64,000 nucleotides of DNA from Pedobacter foliorum. GTDB lineage: Bacteria; Bacteroidota; Bacteroidia; Sphingobacteriales; Sphingobacteriaceae. The DNA is taken from NCBI RefSeq assembly GCF_013266735.1, contig NZ_JABSNU010000004.1, forward strand, positions 124,001 through 188,000, in the 5' to 3' direction. Positions 33,472-41,479 of this stretch are shown piece after piece (the stretch's first letter is position 1; each line of letters starts with the position of its first letter). The translations under genes were made by a program, and so were the position numbers. The notes beneath the pieces are model-generated. The model was not told the origin of the DNA. It saw only the letters and a program-made list of their open reading frames with translations, and ran no database searches.

Positions 33472-34516
33472 AACTCAACATATTGTCAATTATAATCATC
33501 CAACCCGGATTGCCTTAAAATCCTTGGATATTTTAGGAGACAATGTAAGCCGGACCTTGTTTGTTGTGGATGATGTCAATAGGTTGGTTGGAGCCTTAAC
33601 AGATGGAGACATTAGAAGGGGTCTATTGAACGGTTTAGAGATATCTGAGCCAATTCAGCTTTTTATGAATACCAATTTTAAATTCTTGAAAAAATCCGAT
33701 AATAATTTGGAATTAATCAGATCATATAGAGAGGCTGAAATACACCTTATACCACTTATTGATGATAATTATCATCTGCTAGATGTGCTTGATCTGAAAA
33801 AACTAAGAACCCAGCTTCCGCTGGCAGCATTAATCATGGCTGGTGGACGTGGGGAACGTTTAAGACCCTTAACCGAAGTTACCCCAAAACCAATGCTCAA
33901 GGTTGGAGACAAGCCAATAATTGAACATAATATTGATAGGTTAATTGCTTATGGAATAAAAGACATATTTATAAGTGTAAAATATCTGAAAGATCAGATC
34001 ATTGATTATTTTGGGAATGGTGATGCCAAGGGTATTCATATACAATATATTGAAGAGACCGAACCACTGGGAACAATAGGAGCATTAGGTTTGATTCATT
34101 CAATTGAACATGAGGATATTTTGGTAATGAATTCTGATTTGTTAACCAATATTGATTTTGAGGATTTTTACAATTTTTATAAGATCAATGGTGCAACTAT
34201 GGCTTTGGCAAGTGTACCATATCATGTGAATATACCATATGCTGTGTTGGAAACTTCAGGACATTTGATATCTTCATTCTCTGAAAAGCCTAGCTATACT
34301 TATTATTCAAATGCAGGAATTTATCTAATGAAGTTCGAATTAAAGAACTCTTTTGAAAAAGGTCAGTTTTTTAATGCAACGGATTTAATGGATAACATTA
34401 TAGCAGATATTAAGCGTTCTTTAGTTCATTATCCTCTATTAGGATATTGGCTAGATATTGGAAAACATAATGATTTAATTAAAGCTCAGGAAGATATTAA
34501 ACATATAAAATTGTAA
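33461..34516 (+). CDS. ptmE: CBS-domain sugar-1-phosphate nucleotidyltransferase (PtmE-like)
   Basis: The 351-residue protein joins an N-terminal CBS pair (about 1-115, with VVDDVNRLVGALTDGDIRRG) to a nucleotidyltransferase (about 122-351) with MAGGRGERLRPLTEVTPKPML, MNSDLLTNIDF and GYWLDIGKHND. This CBS fusion is characteristic of PtmE of Campylobacter, which makes GDP-GlcNAc for legionaminic acid synthesis, and so argues for a GDP-linked pathway here. The CBS pair may sense nucleotides. It overlaps legG by 11 bases and ends 3 bases before the next start. Confidence 0.82.
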   Translation: MQNRTQHIVNYNHPTRIALKSLDILGDNVSRTLFVVDDVNRLVGALTDGDIRRGLLNGLEISEPIQLFMNTNFKFLKKSDNNLELIRSYREAEIHLIPLIDDNYHLLDVLDLKKLRTQLPLAALIMAGGRGERLRPLTEVTPKPMLKVGDKPIIEHNIDRLIAYGIKDIFISVKYLKDQIIDYFGNGDAKGIHIQYIEETEPLGTIGALGLIHSIEHEDILVMNSDLLTNIDFEDFYNFYKINGATMALASVPYHVNIPYAVLETSGHLISSFSEKPSYTYYSNAGIYLMKFELKNSFEKGQFFNATDLMDNIIADIKRSLVHYPLLGYWLDIGKHNDLIKAQEDIKHIKL

Positions 34517-34519
34517 AAA

Positions 34520-35239
34520 TTGAGAATTCTAATTACACTTTGTGCCAGAGGAGGATCCAAAGGAATACCTGGTAAAAATATTAAGCCTCTTGCGGGGAAA
34601 CCTCTCATTGATTATACAATTGATATAGCTAATCGTTTTGTTGAAAAATATAGTTGTCGAATAGCGTTGTCTACCGATGATACAGCTATAAAAGCTGCTG
34701 CAGAAAAAAAAGGATTGTTTACTACATATATTAGGCCAATTGAACTTGCATCGGATACTGCTGGTAAAATTGATACGATCAAAGATTTATTGCTTTATGA
34801 GGAATCACTATTAAAGGATAAGTACGATTATGTTCTGGATCTGGACTTAACATCTCCTTTGAGAACGTTTGATGATCTTGAAGTCGCATTCAGAATGATT
34901 GAAAGCGATAAAAATGCCTTGACGTTATTCTCGGTTAATCCAGCCTCGAGAAATCCTTATTTTAATATGGTAGAAGATAAGGGCACTGGTTATTATGATC
35001 TTATTAAGAAATCATCAGACGGTTCGGTAATGAGTAGGCAGAAAGCTCCTGCAGTTTATGATTTGAACGCTTCGTTCTATTGGTACAGAAGATCATTTTT
35101 TGATTTGGATTTGAAATCACCTATCACTGATAAATCTTTAATCTACAAAATGGATCATATCTGTTTTGATTTGGATCATCCTATCGATTTTGAATTTCTT
35201 GAATATTTAATCTTGGAGGGAAAGATAGATATCGTATGA
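34520..35239 (+). CDS. legF: CMP-nonulosonic acid synthetase (NeuA/LegF family)
   Basis: The 239-residue enzyme activates the finished nonulosonic acid with CTP. The CMP-sialate synthetase signature ARGGSKGIPGKNIKPLAGKP starts the protein, and DLDLTSPLRTFDD follows at about 115. The start codon is TTG, three bases after the previous stop; no ATG could serve because the next lies beyond the catalytic P-loop. It overlaps the following oxidoreductase gene by 4 bases. It is not preceded by SD-like sequence. Confidence 0.9.
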   Translation: MRILITLCARGGSKGIPGKNIKPLAGKPLIDYTIDIANRFVEKYSCRIALSTDDTAIKAAAEKKGLFTTYIRPIELASDTAGKIDTIKDLLLYEESLLKDKYDYVLDLDLTSPLRTFDDLEVAFRMIESDKNALTLFSVNPASRNPYFNMVEDKGTGYYDLIKKSSDGSVMSRQKAPAVYDLNASFYWYRRSFFDLDLKSPITDKSLIYKMDHICFDLDHPIDFEFLEYLILEGKIDIV

Positions 35240-36168
35240 TGAATATCTTGATCATTGGGCTTGGATCTATTGCAAAGAAGCATATCGTAGCATTACGTTC
35301 ATTAAATAGGGATTTTAAGATTTATGCTTTACGCTCTGGAATAGCTGGAGAGGATTTGGAAGGCGTAACCAGTGTTTACAATTTAAATGATTTGATAGCA
35401 TCAGTCGATTTTGCTATAATTTCAAATCCTACAAATCTCCATGCTCAATATGTTCGGGATTTGTCTGAATGGGGAATCCCCCTTTTTATTGAAAAACCTC
35501 CATTGGCTAATTTGCGAGAAGGAGAGGAACTGAATAAGAAGATCGCGGGTAGCGAGGTTATGACTTATGTGGCCTGTAATCTTCGTTTTCATCCCTGTAT
35601 CGAATTTCTCAATCGTTTTGTTTTAGAAAATCCAGATAAACGTATTAATGAAGTAAATGTTTATTGTGGATCGTATTTACCCGATTGGAGACCTGGACAG
35701 AATTACAAAAGAATTTATAGTGCAAATCCTGAAATGGGTGGAGGTGTGCATTTGGATTTATTTCATGAATTTGATTATATACATTGGATTTTTGGTAAAC
35801 CATTTTCTGTTTGCTGCATTAAGACAAGTAAGTCCTCATTGAACATAAAATCTTTCGATTATGCTAATTATGTTTTAGACTATAATCAATTTACGATAAG
35901 TTTGATATTGAACTATTTTAGAAGAGATTCCAAACGCAGCATAGAGATTTTGTTTGAGAATGAAACCTGGAGCATTGACCTTCTGAAGAATTCTATCGTT
36001 AGTAGTACAGGTGAAATGGTCTACAATAGGGATAATGATTTTGTTATTGGAGATACTTACAAAGCTCAGATGGAGTATTTTATAAATTGTTTAGTAAATA
36101 ATCAGAAGCCAATGAATTCTTTCGCAGAATCTTTAGAAACGCTTAAAACTTGTTTGTCCGATGAATAG
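35236..36168 (+). CDS. Gfo/Idh/MocA family oxidoreductase
   Basis: The 310-residue protein has an N-terminal Rossmann fold (ILIIGLGSIAKKHI), the EKPPLAN motif of the family (about residue 92) and a C-terminal alpha/beta domain. Gene order around it parallels the ptm/leg genes of Campylobacter, where an oxidoreductase of this sort (PtmF) is believed to act in early precursor supply. The reaction is uncertain, and an NAD-dependent modification of the nonulosonic acid is possible. It overlaps both neighbours by 4 to 8 bases. Confidence 0.75.
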   Translation: MMNILIIGLGSIAKKHIVALRSLNRDFKIYALRSGIAGEDLEGVTSVYNLNDLIASVDFAIISNPTNLHAQYVRDLSEWGIPLFIEKPPLANLREGEELNKKIAGSEVMTYVACNLRFHPCIEFLNRFVLENPDKRINEVNVYCGSYLPDWRPGQNYKRIYSANPEMGGGVHLDLFHEFDYIHWIFGKPFSVCCIKTSKSSLNIKSFDYANYVLDYNQFTISLILNYFRRDSKRSIEILFENETWSIDLLKNSIVSSTGEMVYNRDNDFVIGDTYKAQMEYFINCLVNNQKPMNSFAESLETLKTCLSDE

Positions 36169-36901
36169 ATTAAAAGACAAGATCATTATTGTAACGGGTG
36201 GAAATGGCCTGTTGGGTAGAGACATTATCGACAAAATTATTGCTGAAGGTGGCTTTTGCATTAATGTAGATATTAATCATGAATCGACAGTTGATCTGTC
36301 ACGTATCAAAGGTGATATTACTAAAGAATCGTCTGTTTTGGAATGCATTGAAACCGTTATTTCAAAATATAAGAGAATAGATGGACTTGTAAATAACGCT
36401 TATCCTCGAACATCCGATTGGGGAAATAAATTTGAAGATATAAATTACCAATCGTGGCAACAGAATGTTGATTGGCAATTGAACAGCTACTTTTTCTTTA
36501 CACAACAAGTCTCCAAATTGATGATAAAACAGAAAAGTGGATCAATCATTACTATGTCGTCAGTATATGGCATTGTTGGGCCTGATTTTACGGTTTATAA
36601 TGGAACTACAATGACTATGCCTGCTGCTTATTCTGCTATCAAGGGCGGTCTGGTGAATTTCACTAGATATCTGGCCTCTTATCTTGGGCCAAATAATATC
36701 AGAGTAAATACAGTTTCTCCAGGTGGTATATTTGACAATCAAAATTCTATTTTTGTGGAAAATTATAATCAAAAAGTTCCAATGCGAAGAATGGGATTGC
36801 CAGAAGATATATCTCCAGCAATTGTATTTTTGTTGTCAGATGAAGCAAAGTATATTACAGGACAAAACATTGCTATTGATGGTGGTTGGACTTCAATTTA
36901 A
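36161..36901 (+). CDS. SDR family oxidoreductase (PtmA-like)
   Basis: This 246-residue classical SDR has VTGGNGLLGRD, NNAYPRTSDWGN, the YxxxK motif in YSAIKGGLVNFTRYL and a final AIDGGW. The NNAYPR variant of NNAG is what PtmA-type SDRs of legionaminic loci show. Unlike the SDR at 1213-1995 its catalytic lysine is present. It ends the leg/ptm block; the HisF-like gene starts 41 bases later, the longest gap in this stretch. Confidence 0.78.
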   Translation: MNRLKDKIIIVTGGNGLLGRDIIDKIIAEGGFCINVDINHESTVDLSRIKGDITKESSVLECIETVISKYKRIDGLVNNAYPRTSDWGNKFEDINYQSWQQNVDWQLNSYFFFTQQVSKLMIKQKSGSIITMSSVYGIVGPDFTVYNGTTMTMPAAYSAIKGGLVNFTRYLASYLGPNNIRVNTVSPGGIFDNQNSIFVENYNQKVPMRRMGLPEDISPAIVFLLSDEAKYITGQNIAIDGGWTSI

Positions 36902-36942
36902 ATAAATTCAATACAAGCTCATTGGAGCGAAAAGATAAATAA

Positions 36943-37788
36943 ATGAAAACAGTTAGAATAATTCCCCGTCTTGATATTAAAGGTCCTAATTTGGTTAAAG
37001 GTATTCATTTGGAGGGACTAAGAGTGTTGGGGAAACCTTCAGACTTCGCAAAGTTCTATTATGAGCAAGGAGCAGATGAGTTGATGTTTATGGATGTCGT
37101 TGCTTCTTTGTATGAAAGAAATAGTCTTCATGATATTATTTCAGAAACTGCAAAGAGGATTTTTATTCCAATTACTGTTGGAGGAGGATTAAGGACAATT
37201 TCAGATATAAAAGATGTTCTTAGAGCAGGTGCAGATAAAGTTTGTTTGAATACAGCGGTTATTAAAAACCCTAGTTTAATCAGAGAAGCCTCAAGAATGT
37301 TCGGTTCATCTACGATTGTAGTCGCTATAGAAGCAATTAAAGAAGGCGAAGGTAAATATTTGGCCTATACTGATAATGGAAGAGAGTATACAGGAGTAGA
37401 CGTTTTTGATTGGGCTCAAAAAGCCGATGAACTCGGGGCTGGCGAAATTGTAATTACTTCTGTAGATAAAGAAGGGACCGGTCAAGGGTATGACTTAGAG
37501 TTAGTTTCTAAAGTTAACAGCTTGGTAAGTTGTCCTGTTATTGCTCATGGTGGAGCAGGAAAACCTAGTCAGGTGGTGGATGTATTGCAAAAAGCTAAAG
37601 CAGACGCAGTGATGATTTCTTCCCTATTTCATTATGATTTTATAAAGGAAAATGAATCAACAGCTTCATCTCTTGAAGGGAATGTCGAGTTTTTGAAGCA
37701 AAAAAGAAATTTTCATACGTTTGAAGCTTGCAGTATCCAGCATTTAAAACATGTATTGATTGATCATCAAATTGAATGTAGATTATAG
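36943..37788 (+). CDS. HisF-like protein of an acetamidino-modification amidotransferase (WbpG-HisH-HisF type)
   Basis: The 281-residue protein is a HisF barrel: RIIPRLDIKG at the start with Asp11, TVGGGLRTI, ITSVDKEGTGQGYDLEL and IAHGGAGKPSQV. Catalytic Asp130 of HisF is replaced by Glu130 (VVAIEA), Cys9 by Arg, and the C-terminus is about 30 residues longer than usual. Together with the HisH-like and WbpG-like genes directly downstream, this says it does not make imidazole glycerol phosphate for histidine but delivers ammonia for amidation of a sugar N-acetyl group. No other his gene is nearby. Confidence 0.82.
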   Translation: MKTVRIIPRLDIKGPNLVKGIHLEGLRVLGKPSDFAKFYYEQGADELMFMDVVASLYERNSLHDIISETAKRIFIPITVGGGLRTISDIKDVLRAGADKVCLNTAVIKNPSLIREASRMFGSSTIVVAIEAIKEGEGKYLAYTDNGREYTGVDVFDWAQKADELGAGEIVITSVDKEGTGQGYDLELVSKVNSLVSCPVIAHGGAGKPSQVVDVLQKAKADAVMISSLFHYDFIKENESTASSLEGNVEFLKQKRNFHTFEACSIQHLKHVLIDHQIECRL

Positions 37789-37790
37789 TA

Positions 37791-38447
37791 ATGGAAAGTA
37801 CTAAAAGAAAAGTGGTCATAATTGATTACCAGTTGGGAAATTTATTTAGTGTAAAACAGGCTTGTGATACTGTTGGTATAAATGCAGAAATTAGTTCTCT
37901 AAAAAAGGATATTTTAGACGCGGATGCTCTTATATTACCAGGAGTTGGAGCTTTTATTGAAGCAATGAATAATCTTAAAAAATTAGATTTAATAGATGCG
38001 ATAAAAGATACAGTTAACAATAGTACACCAATATTTGGAATTTGTTTAGGACAGCAACTACTTTTTACCGAAAGTGAGGAATTTGGTGCTGGAAACGGTT
38101 TAGATTTAATACCAGGTATGATTAAGCGATTTCCTGAAGAATTAAACGGCAAGAAAGTGAAAGTTCCACAAATTGCGTGGAATAAAATTTATTCTTCGAG
38201 CCAAGAGTGGGATAAAACGCCATTAACTGAGTTACAGAAAGATGAATTCATGTATTTTATTCATTCTTATTACGTCAAACCTACATTAAATGATTGTATT
38301 TTAACATTAACCGACTATGATGGGATAGAGTTTTGTTCGTCTATCTTAGATAGGAACTTATTCGCAACACAATTCCACCCGGAGAAAAGTGGAGAAAAAG
38401 GTTTGTCAATATATAGAAACTGGGCTAAAAATTATAATTTAATATGA
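37791..38447 (+). CDS. HisH-like glutamine amidotransferase subunit
   Basis: The 218-residue class I glutaminase has the Cys/His/Glu triad: Cys85 in IFGICLGQQLLF and His196/Glu198 in FHPEKSG, with LPGVGAF as oxyanion-side motif. It should release ammonia from glutamine for the partner HisF-like and WbpG-like proteins encoded on either side. The gene starts 2 bases after the HisF-like gene and overlaps the next by 4 bases. Confidence 0.85.
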   Translation: MESTKRKVVIIDYQLGNLFSVKQACDTVGINAEISSLKKDILDADALILPGVGAFIEAMNNLKKLDLIDAIKDTVNNSTPIFGICLGQQLLFTESEEFGAGNGLDLIPGMIKRFPEELNGKKVKVPQIAWNKIYSSSQEWDKTPLTELQKDEFMYFIHSYYVKPTLNDCILTLTDYDGIEFCSSILDRNLFATQFHPEKSGEKGLSIYRNWAKNYNLI

Positions 38448-39679
38448 TGAGTGAAAAACAAGAACTGGAAGCATTTTATGGATTACCTACAGAGGTGAAA
38501 TTCTGTAAAATTTGCGTAATGTCGAATCAGAGACCCACATCAACAATCGAATTTAAGCATACAAAGGATAGTAAAAAAACAACCATGAATTTTGATGAGC
38601 ATGGCGTTTGTGATGCTTGTAGAACTGCGGAAATAAAAGATAATATTAACTGGGGAATGCGTGAGGAAGAGTTAGTGAAACTCTTAGACAAGCATAGGAA
38701 AAATGATGGATCATATGATTGTTTGGTTCCAGGTAGTGGTGGTAAAGACAGCGCTTACCAAGCCCATGTTTTGAAATACAAGTATGGTATGAATCCCCTT
38801 ACTTGTACTTGGCCGCCAATTTTGTATACAGATTATGGTTTAAAAAATTGGAAAAATTGGCTAGATAGCGGTTTTGACAACGTATCTTTCTATAGAAATG
38901 GTAAAGTTATGAAGCTATTGACGAAACTTTCAATAGAAAATTTATTACATCCATTTCAAACCTTTATTTTAGGACAGAAAAATCTTGCACCAAAGATTGC
39001 AGCAAGATATGGTATCAACTTAATTTTTTACGGAGAAAATGAAGCCGAATACGGAAATCCATTAGCTGATAACACCAGCTCGTTACGTGATAAATCCTAC
39101 TATAGTTTTGAGCATTTGGATGAGATATATTTGGCTGGGGTTTCAGTTAAGGACTTAATGGAGAAATATGAAATAAGACTTAGCGATTTAATGTCTTACT
39201 TCCCGCCGACGGTAGCGGAATTAGAAAAAGCAAATGTAGAGGTTCATTATTTAGGATATTATTTGAAATGGACTCCGCAAGAAGTTTATTATTATGCTGT
39301 TGAAAATACTGGATTTAAAGCCAGGCCCCACAGAACTCAAGGAACGTATAGTAAGTATAGTGGAATTGATGATAAGATAGATGATTTACATTTCTTCACT
39401 ACATTTATTAAATTTGGTATTGGTAGAGCCACCTATGATGCATCACAAGAGATTAGAAATAAACATGTCACTAGAGAAGAAGGTGTTGCTTTGGTGAATA
39501 GATTTGATGGAGAATTTCCAGATCGTTATTTTGATGAAATAATGGGGTATCTAGATATGAAGCCAGAATATTTTCATGAATTATGTGATAAGTTCAGATC
39601 GCCACATTTATGGGGCAGGGATGAAAATGGTGAGTGGAAACTGAGGCATAATGTGGCAGGCAAAGGATTAGACGATTAA
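38444..39679 (+). CDS. N-acetyl sugar amidotransferase (WbpG/PseA family)
   Basis: The 411-residue protein has an N-terminal zinc-binding pair, CKIC (21-24) and CDAC (56-59), followed by a PP-loop PGSGGKDS (96-103) that binds and activates with ATP. WbpG (Pseudomonas O5 antigen) and PseA (Campylobacter flagellin) use ammonia to turn a sugar N-acetyl group into an acetamidino group. Placed after a full legionaminic set, it predicts an acetamidino-legionaminic acid, as known in Legionella LPS and Campylobacter. Whether the target is C5 or C7, and whether it acts before CMP activation, cannot be read here. Confidence 0.88.
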   Translation: MMSEKQELEAFYGLPTEVKFCKICVMSNQRPTSTIEFKHTKDSKKTTMNFDEHGVCDACRTAEIKDNINWGMREEELVKLLDKHRKNDGSYDCLVPGSGGKDSAYQAHVLKYKYGMNPLTCTWPPILYTDYGLKNWKNWLDSGFDNVSFYRNGKVMKLLTKLSIENLLHPFQTFILGQKNLAPKIAARYGINLIFYGENEAEYGNPLADNTSSLRDKSYYSFEHLDEIYLAGVSVKDLMEKYEIRLSDLMSYFPPTVAELEKANVEVHYLGYYLKWTPQEVYYYAVENTGFKARPHRTQGTYSKYSGIDDKIDDLHFFTTFIKFGIGRATYDASQEIRNKHVTREEGVALVNRFDGEFPDRYFDEIMGYLDMKPEYFHELCDKFRSPHLWGRDENGEWKLRHNVAGKGLDD

Positions 39680-39685
39680 TATTTC

Positions 39686-40249
39686 ATGCTAATAGAGCTA
39701 CGTGATAAACTTAAATTTTGGGCTAATACGGATCGTATTGGCCCAGATATTTATGGTACCTATTGGAGATTGTTTCTGAAAAGCAAAATGTTAAAACTTT
39801 GCAAAAGGAAATTTAATTTTTTTGCGGATACTGCTGATTTTAGACCAGGAGCCTATGCTATCGGTTGTTCTCAAATATCGATTGGAAATAGAGTTGTTAT
39901 TCGCCCAGGTACTATGTTACATGGTGAGACGGAAACTCTTAGAGAATCGATATTGATTGAAGATGATGTTTTAATAGGTTGTGGTGTCCATATTTATGTT
40001 GAAAATCATCGTTTTGACAATCCTGACTTACCCATAATCGACCAAGGTCATGCCCAAGCCCTTAAAGTAGTCCTAAAAAAGGGATGCTGGATAGGTGCTA
40101 ACGTTATAATTTTACCGGGAGTTACTGTTGGTGAAAATGCTGTGATAGGTGCCGGTTCTATTGTTACAAAATCAATTCCAAATTTTGCTGTTGCTGTAGG
40201 TAATCCAGCTAGAGTAATAAAATCAATAAAAAATAGAAATGAGATTTAA
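39686..40249 (+). CDS. Hexapeptide-repeat acyltransferase (LbH)
   Basis: This 187-residue cytoplasmic protein has a short N-terminal helix region and a left-handed beta-helix with repeats such as ILIEDDVLIGCGVHIYVENHRF and GCWIGANVIILPGVTVGENAVIGAGSIV, ending GNPARVIKS. It should O-acetylate a sugar of the polymer; O-acetylated legionaminic acid is known elsewhere. It follows the amidotransferase by 6 bases and overlaps the next gene by 11. Confidence 0.82.
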   Translation: MLIELRDKLKFWANTDRIGPDIYGTYWRLFLKSKMLKLCKRKFNFFADTADFRPGAYAIGCSQISIGNRVVIRPGTMLHGETETLRESILIEDDVLIGCGVHIYVENHRFDNPDLPIIDQGHAQALKVVLKKGCWIGANVIILPGVTVGENAVIGAGSIVTKSIPNFAVAVGNPARVIKSIKNRNEI

Positions 40250-41420
40250 TAAAATCATCTATATAAGATATATTCCACTTACTGCAAAGGTGTATAAAGA
40301 TTTTTATATGGATGAAGTGGAAAAGGCAGGTATCGATATAGAGTATTGGGATGTAAGTGCTTTATTTTTTAAACATAGTTATGATCAAGAAGATTCCTCA
40401 TTTCTAACTAATACAATAAAATTTGACACATATGATGAGGTAGAAGAGGCAATAGTAAAAGTGCAACCCTTAGCTGATAAACTATTTGTTTCTATCATGA
40501 CATTTGAAGGTCGGGTATTAAAATTGTATAAGATGTTTACTAAGTACAATTGTATACTGGCTGTCTTTGGAAGAAATATGTTGCCATTGCCTGCTCAAAA
40601 TAGTAAGTCAATTTATTGTTCTATAAGAAATATATCGTTTGAAAAAGTTAAAAGATTCTTAAATACAAGAAGTATAATTAGAGGGAAAGAAAATGGGCGT
40701 ATCAAACTGTACGATATTATGTTCCTAGGCGGAACGGAAGGATGGAAAGGGATCGGCATAATTAATGAAAATGATGTTTCTAAAGCGGAGGTTATTAAGG
40801 TAAATAGTGATGATTATGATAATTTTTTAATGCTTAAAGGATCCAAGCGTATTATAGATCATGATTATATATTGTTTTTAGATGAATATTTACCTTTACA
40901 TCCAGATACTTTACTTTTTGGTATAAAAAATGTATCCGAAAAACAGTATTATCCCGAGTTAAATAAATACTTTGACCGAGTAGAGGAGCAATTTGGAATG
41001 CCTGTAATCATTGCTGCACATCCTAAAGCAGTTAGATACAAAAATGAAGATTTTTTTAACGGACGCAAGGTGTTTTTTGAGCAAACCTCACAGCTTACTG
41101 AGCACTCTTATTTTGTATTAGCCCATGATACTACCTCTATAAATTATGCCATTTCTTTTAATAAAAGACTGCATTTTATTACGTCAAAGAATATATATAA
41201 CGAAATAAATATGGTACATAGAAATTCTGCAAATTTTGCTGATTTTTTAGGTTGTAATTTACAATGGTTCGATAAAAATAATCCAATTAATTTAATAGAA
41301 GAACTCCCTGTTGAGAATTATCAAAAGTACAGGAATAAATTTCAAACTTCTTGTGAGACTGAAAATAAATTAAGTAAGGACGTCTTCATAGACTTTTTAA
41401 AACAATATCTTGCAAGATAA
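40239..41420 (+). CDS. Unassigned protein, candidate nonulosonic acid transferase
   Basis: No family is certain. The 393-residue soluble protein has features that recall GT-B sialyl- and Kdo-transferases: DE (215-216) in ILFLDEYLP, an HP motif in AAHPKAVRY (261-264) and a Ser/Thr motif in AHDTTSINYAISF (296-307), the order in which such enzymes hold CMP and the acceptor. A pathway making a CMP-activated acid needs such a transferase and no other candidate is in the window. It starts inside the acyltransferase gene and is followed by the flippase. Similarity is by motif only; it could instead be a modification enzyme. Confidence 0.6.
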   Translation: MRFNKIIYIRYIPLTAKVYKDFYMDEVEKAGIDIEYWDVSALFFKHSYDQEDSSFLTNTIKFDTYDEVEEAIVKVQPLADKLFVSIMTFEGRVLKLYKMFTKYNCILAVFGRNMLPLPAQNSKSIYCSIRNISFEKVKRFLNTRSIIRGKENGRIKLYDIMFLGGTEGWKGIGIINENDVSKAEVIKVNSDDYDNFLMLKGSKRIIDHDYILFLDEYLPLHPDTLLFGIKNVSEKQYYPELNKYFDRVEEQFGMPVIIAAHPKAVRYKNEDFFNGRKVFFEQTSQLTEHSYFVLAHDTTSINYAISFNKRLHFITSKNIYNEINMVHRNSANFADFLGCNLQWFDKNNPINLIEELPVENYQKYRNKFQTSCETENKLSKDVFIDFLKQYLAR

Positions 41421-41479
41421 ATGCATTTCTTGTCTTATTTTTCAAATGAGGACAAGCTTCTGAAGCATAAAGATAAATA

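Noticed and set aside
28399..34516. Pseudaminic acid pathway (PseB/C/H/G/I)
   Set aside because: The locus has a hydrolysing NeuC-type 2-epimerase and a CBS-nucleotidyltransferase, both features of legionaminic acid pathways; no PseG-type hydrolase is present.
36161..36901. Second SDR with a missing catalytic lysine
   Set aside because: I checked it because the SDR at 1213 lacks the lysine; here the motif is YSAIK and complete.
36943..38447. HisF and HisH as histidine biosynthesis genes
   Set aside because: No other his gene is near, HisF has Glu at position 130, and the pair is locked to a WbpG/PseA-type amidotransferase inside a polysaccharide locus.
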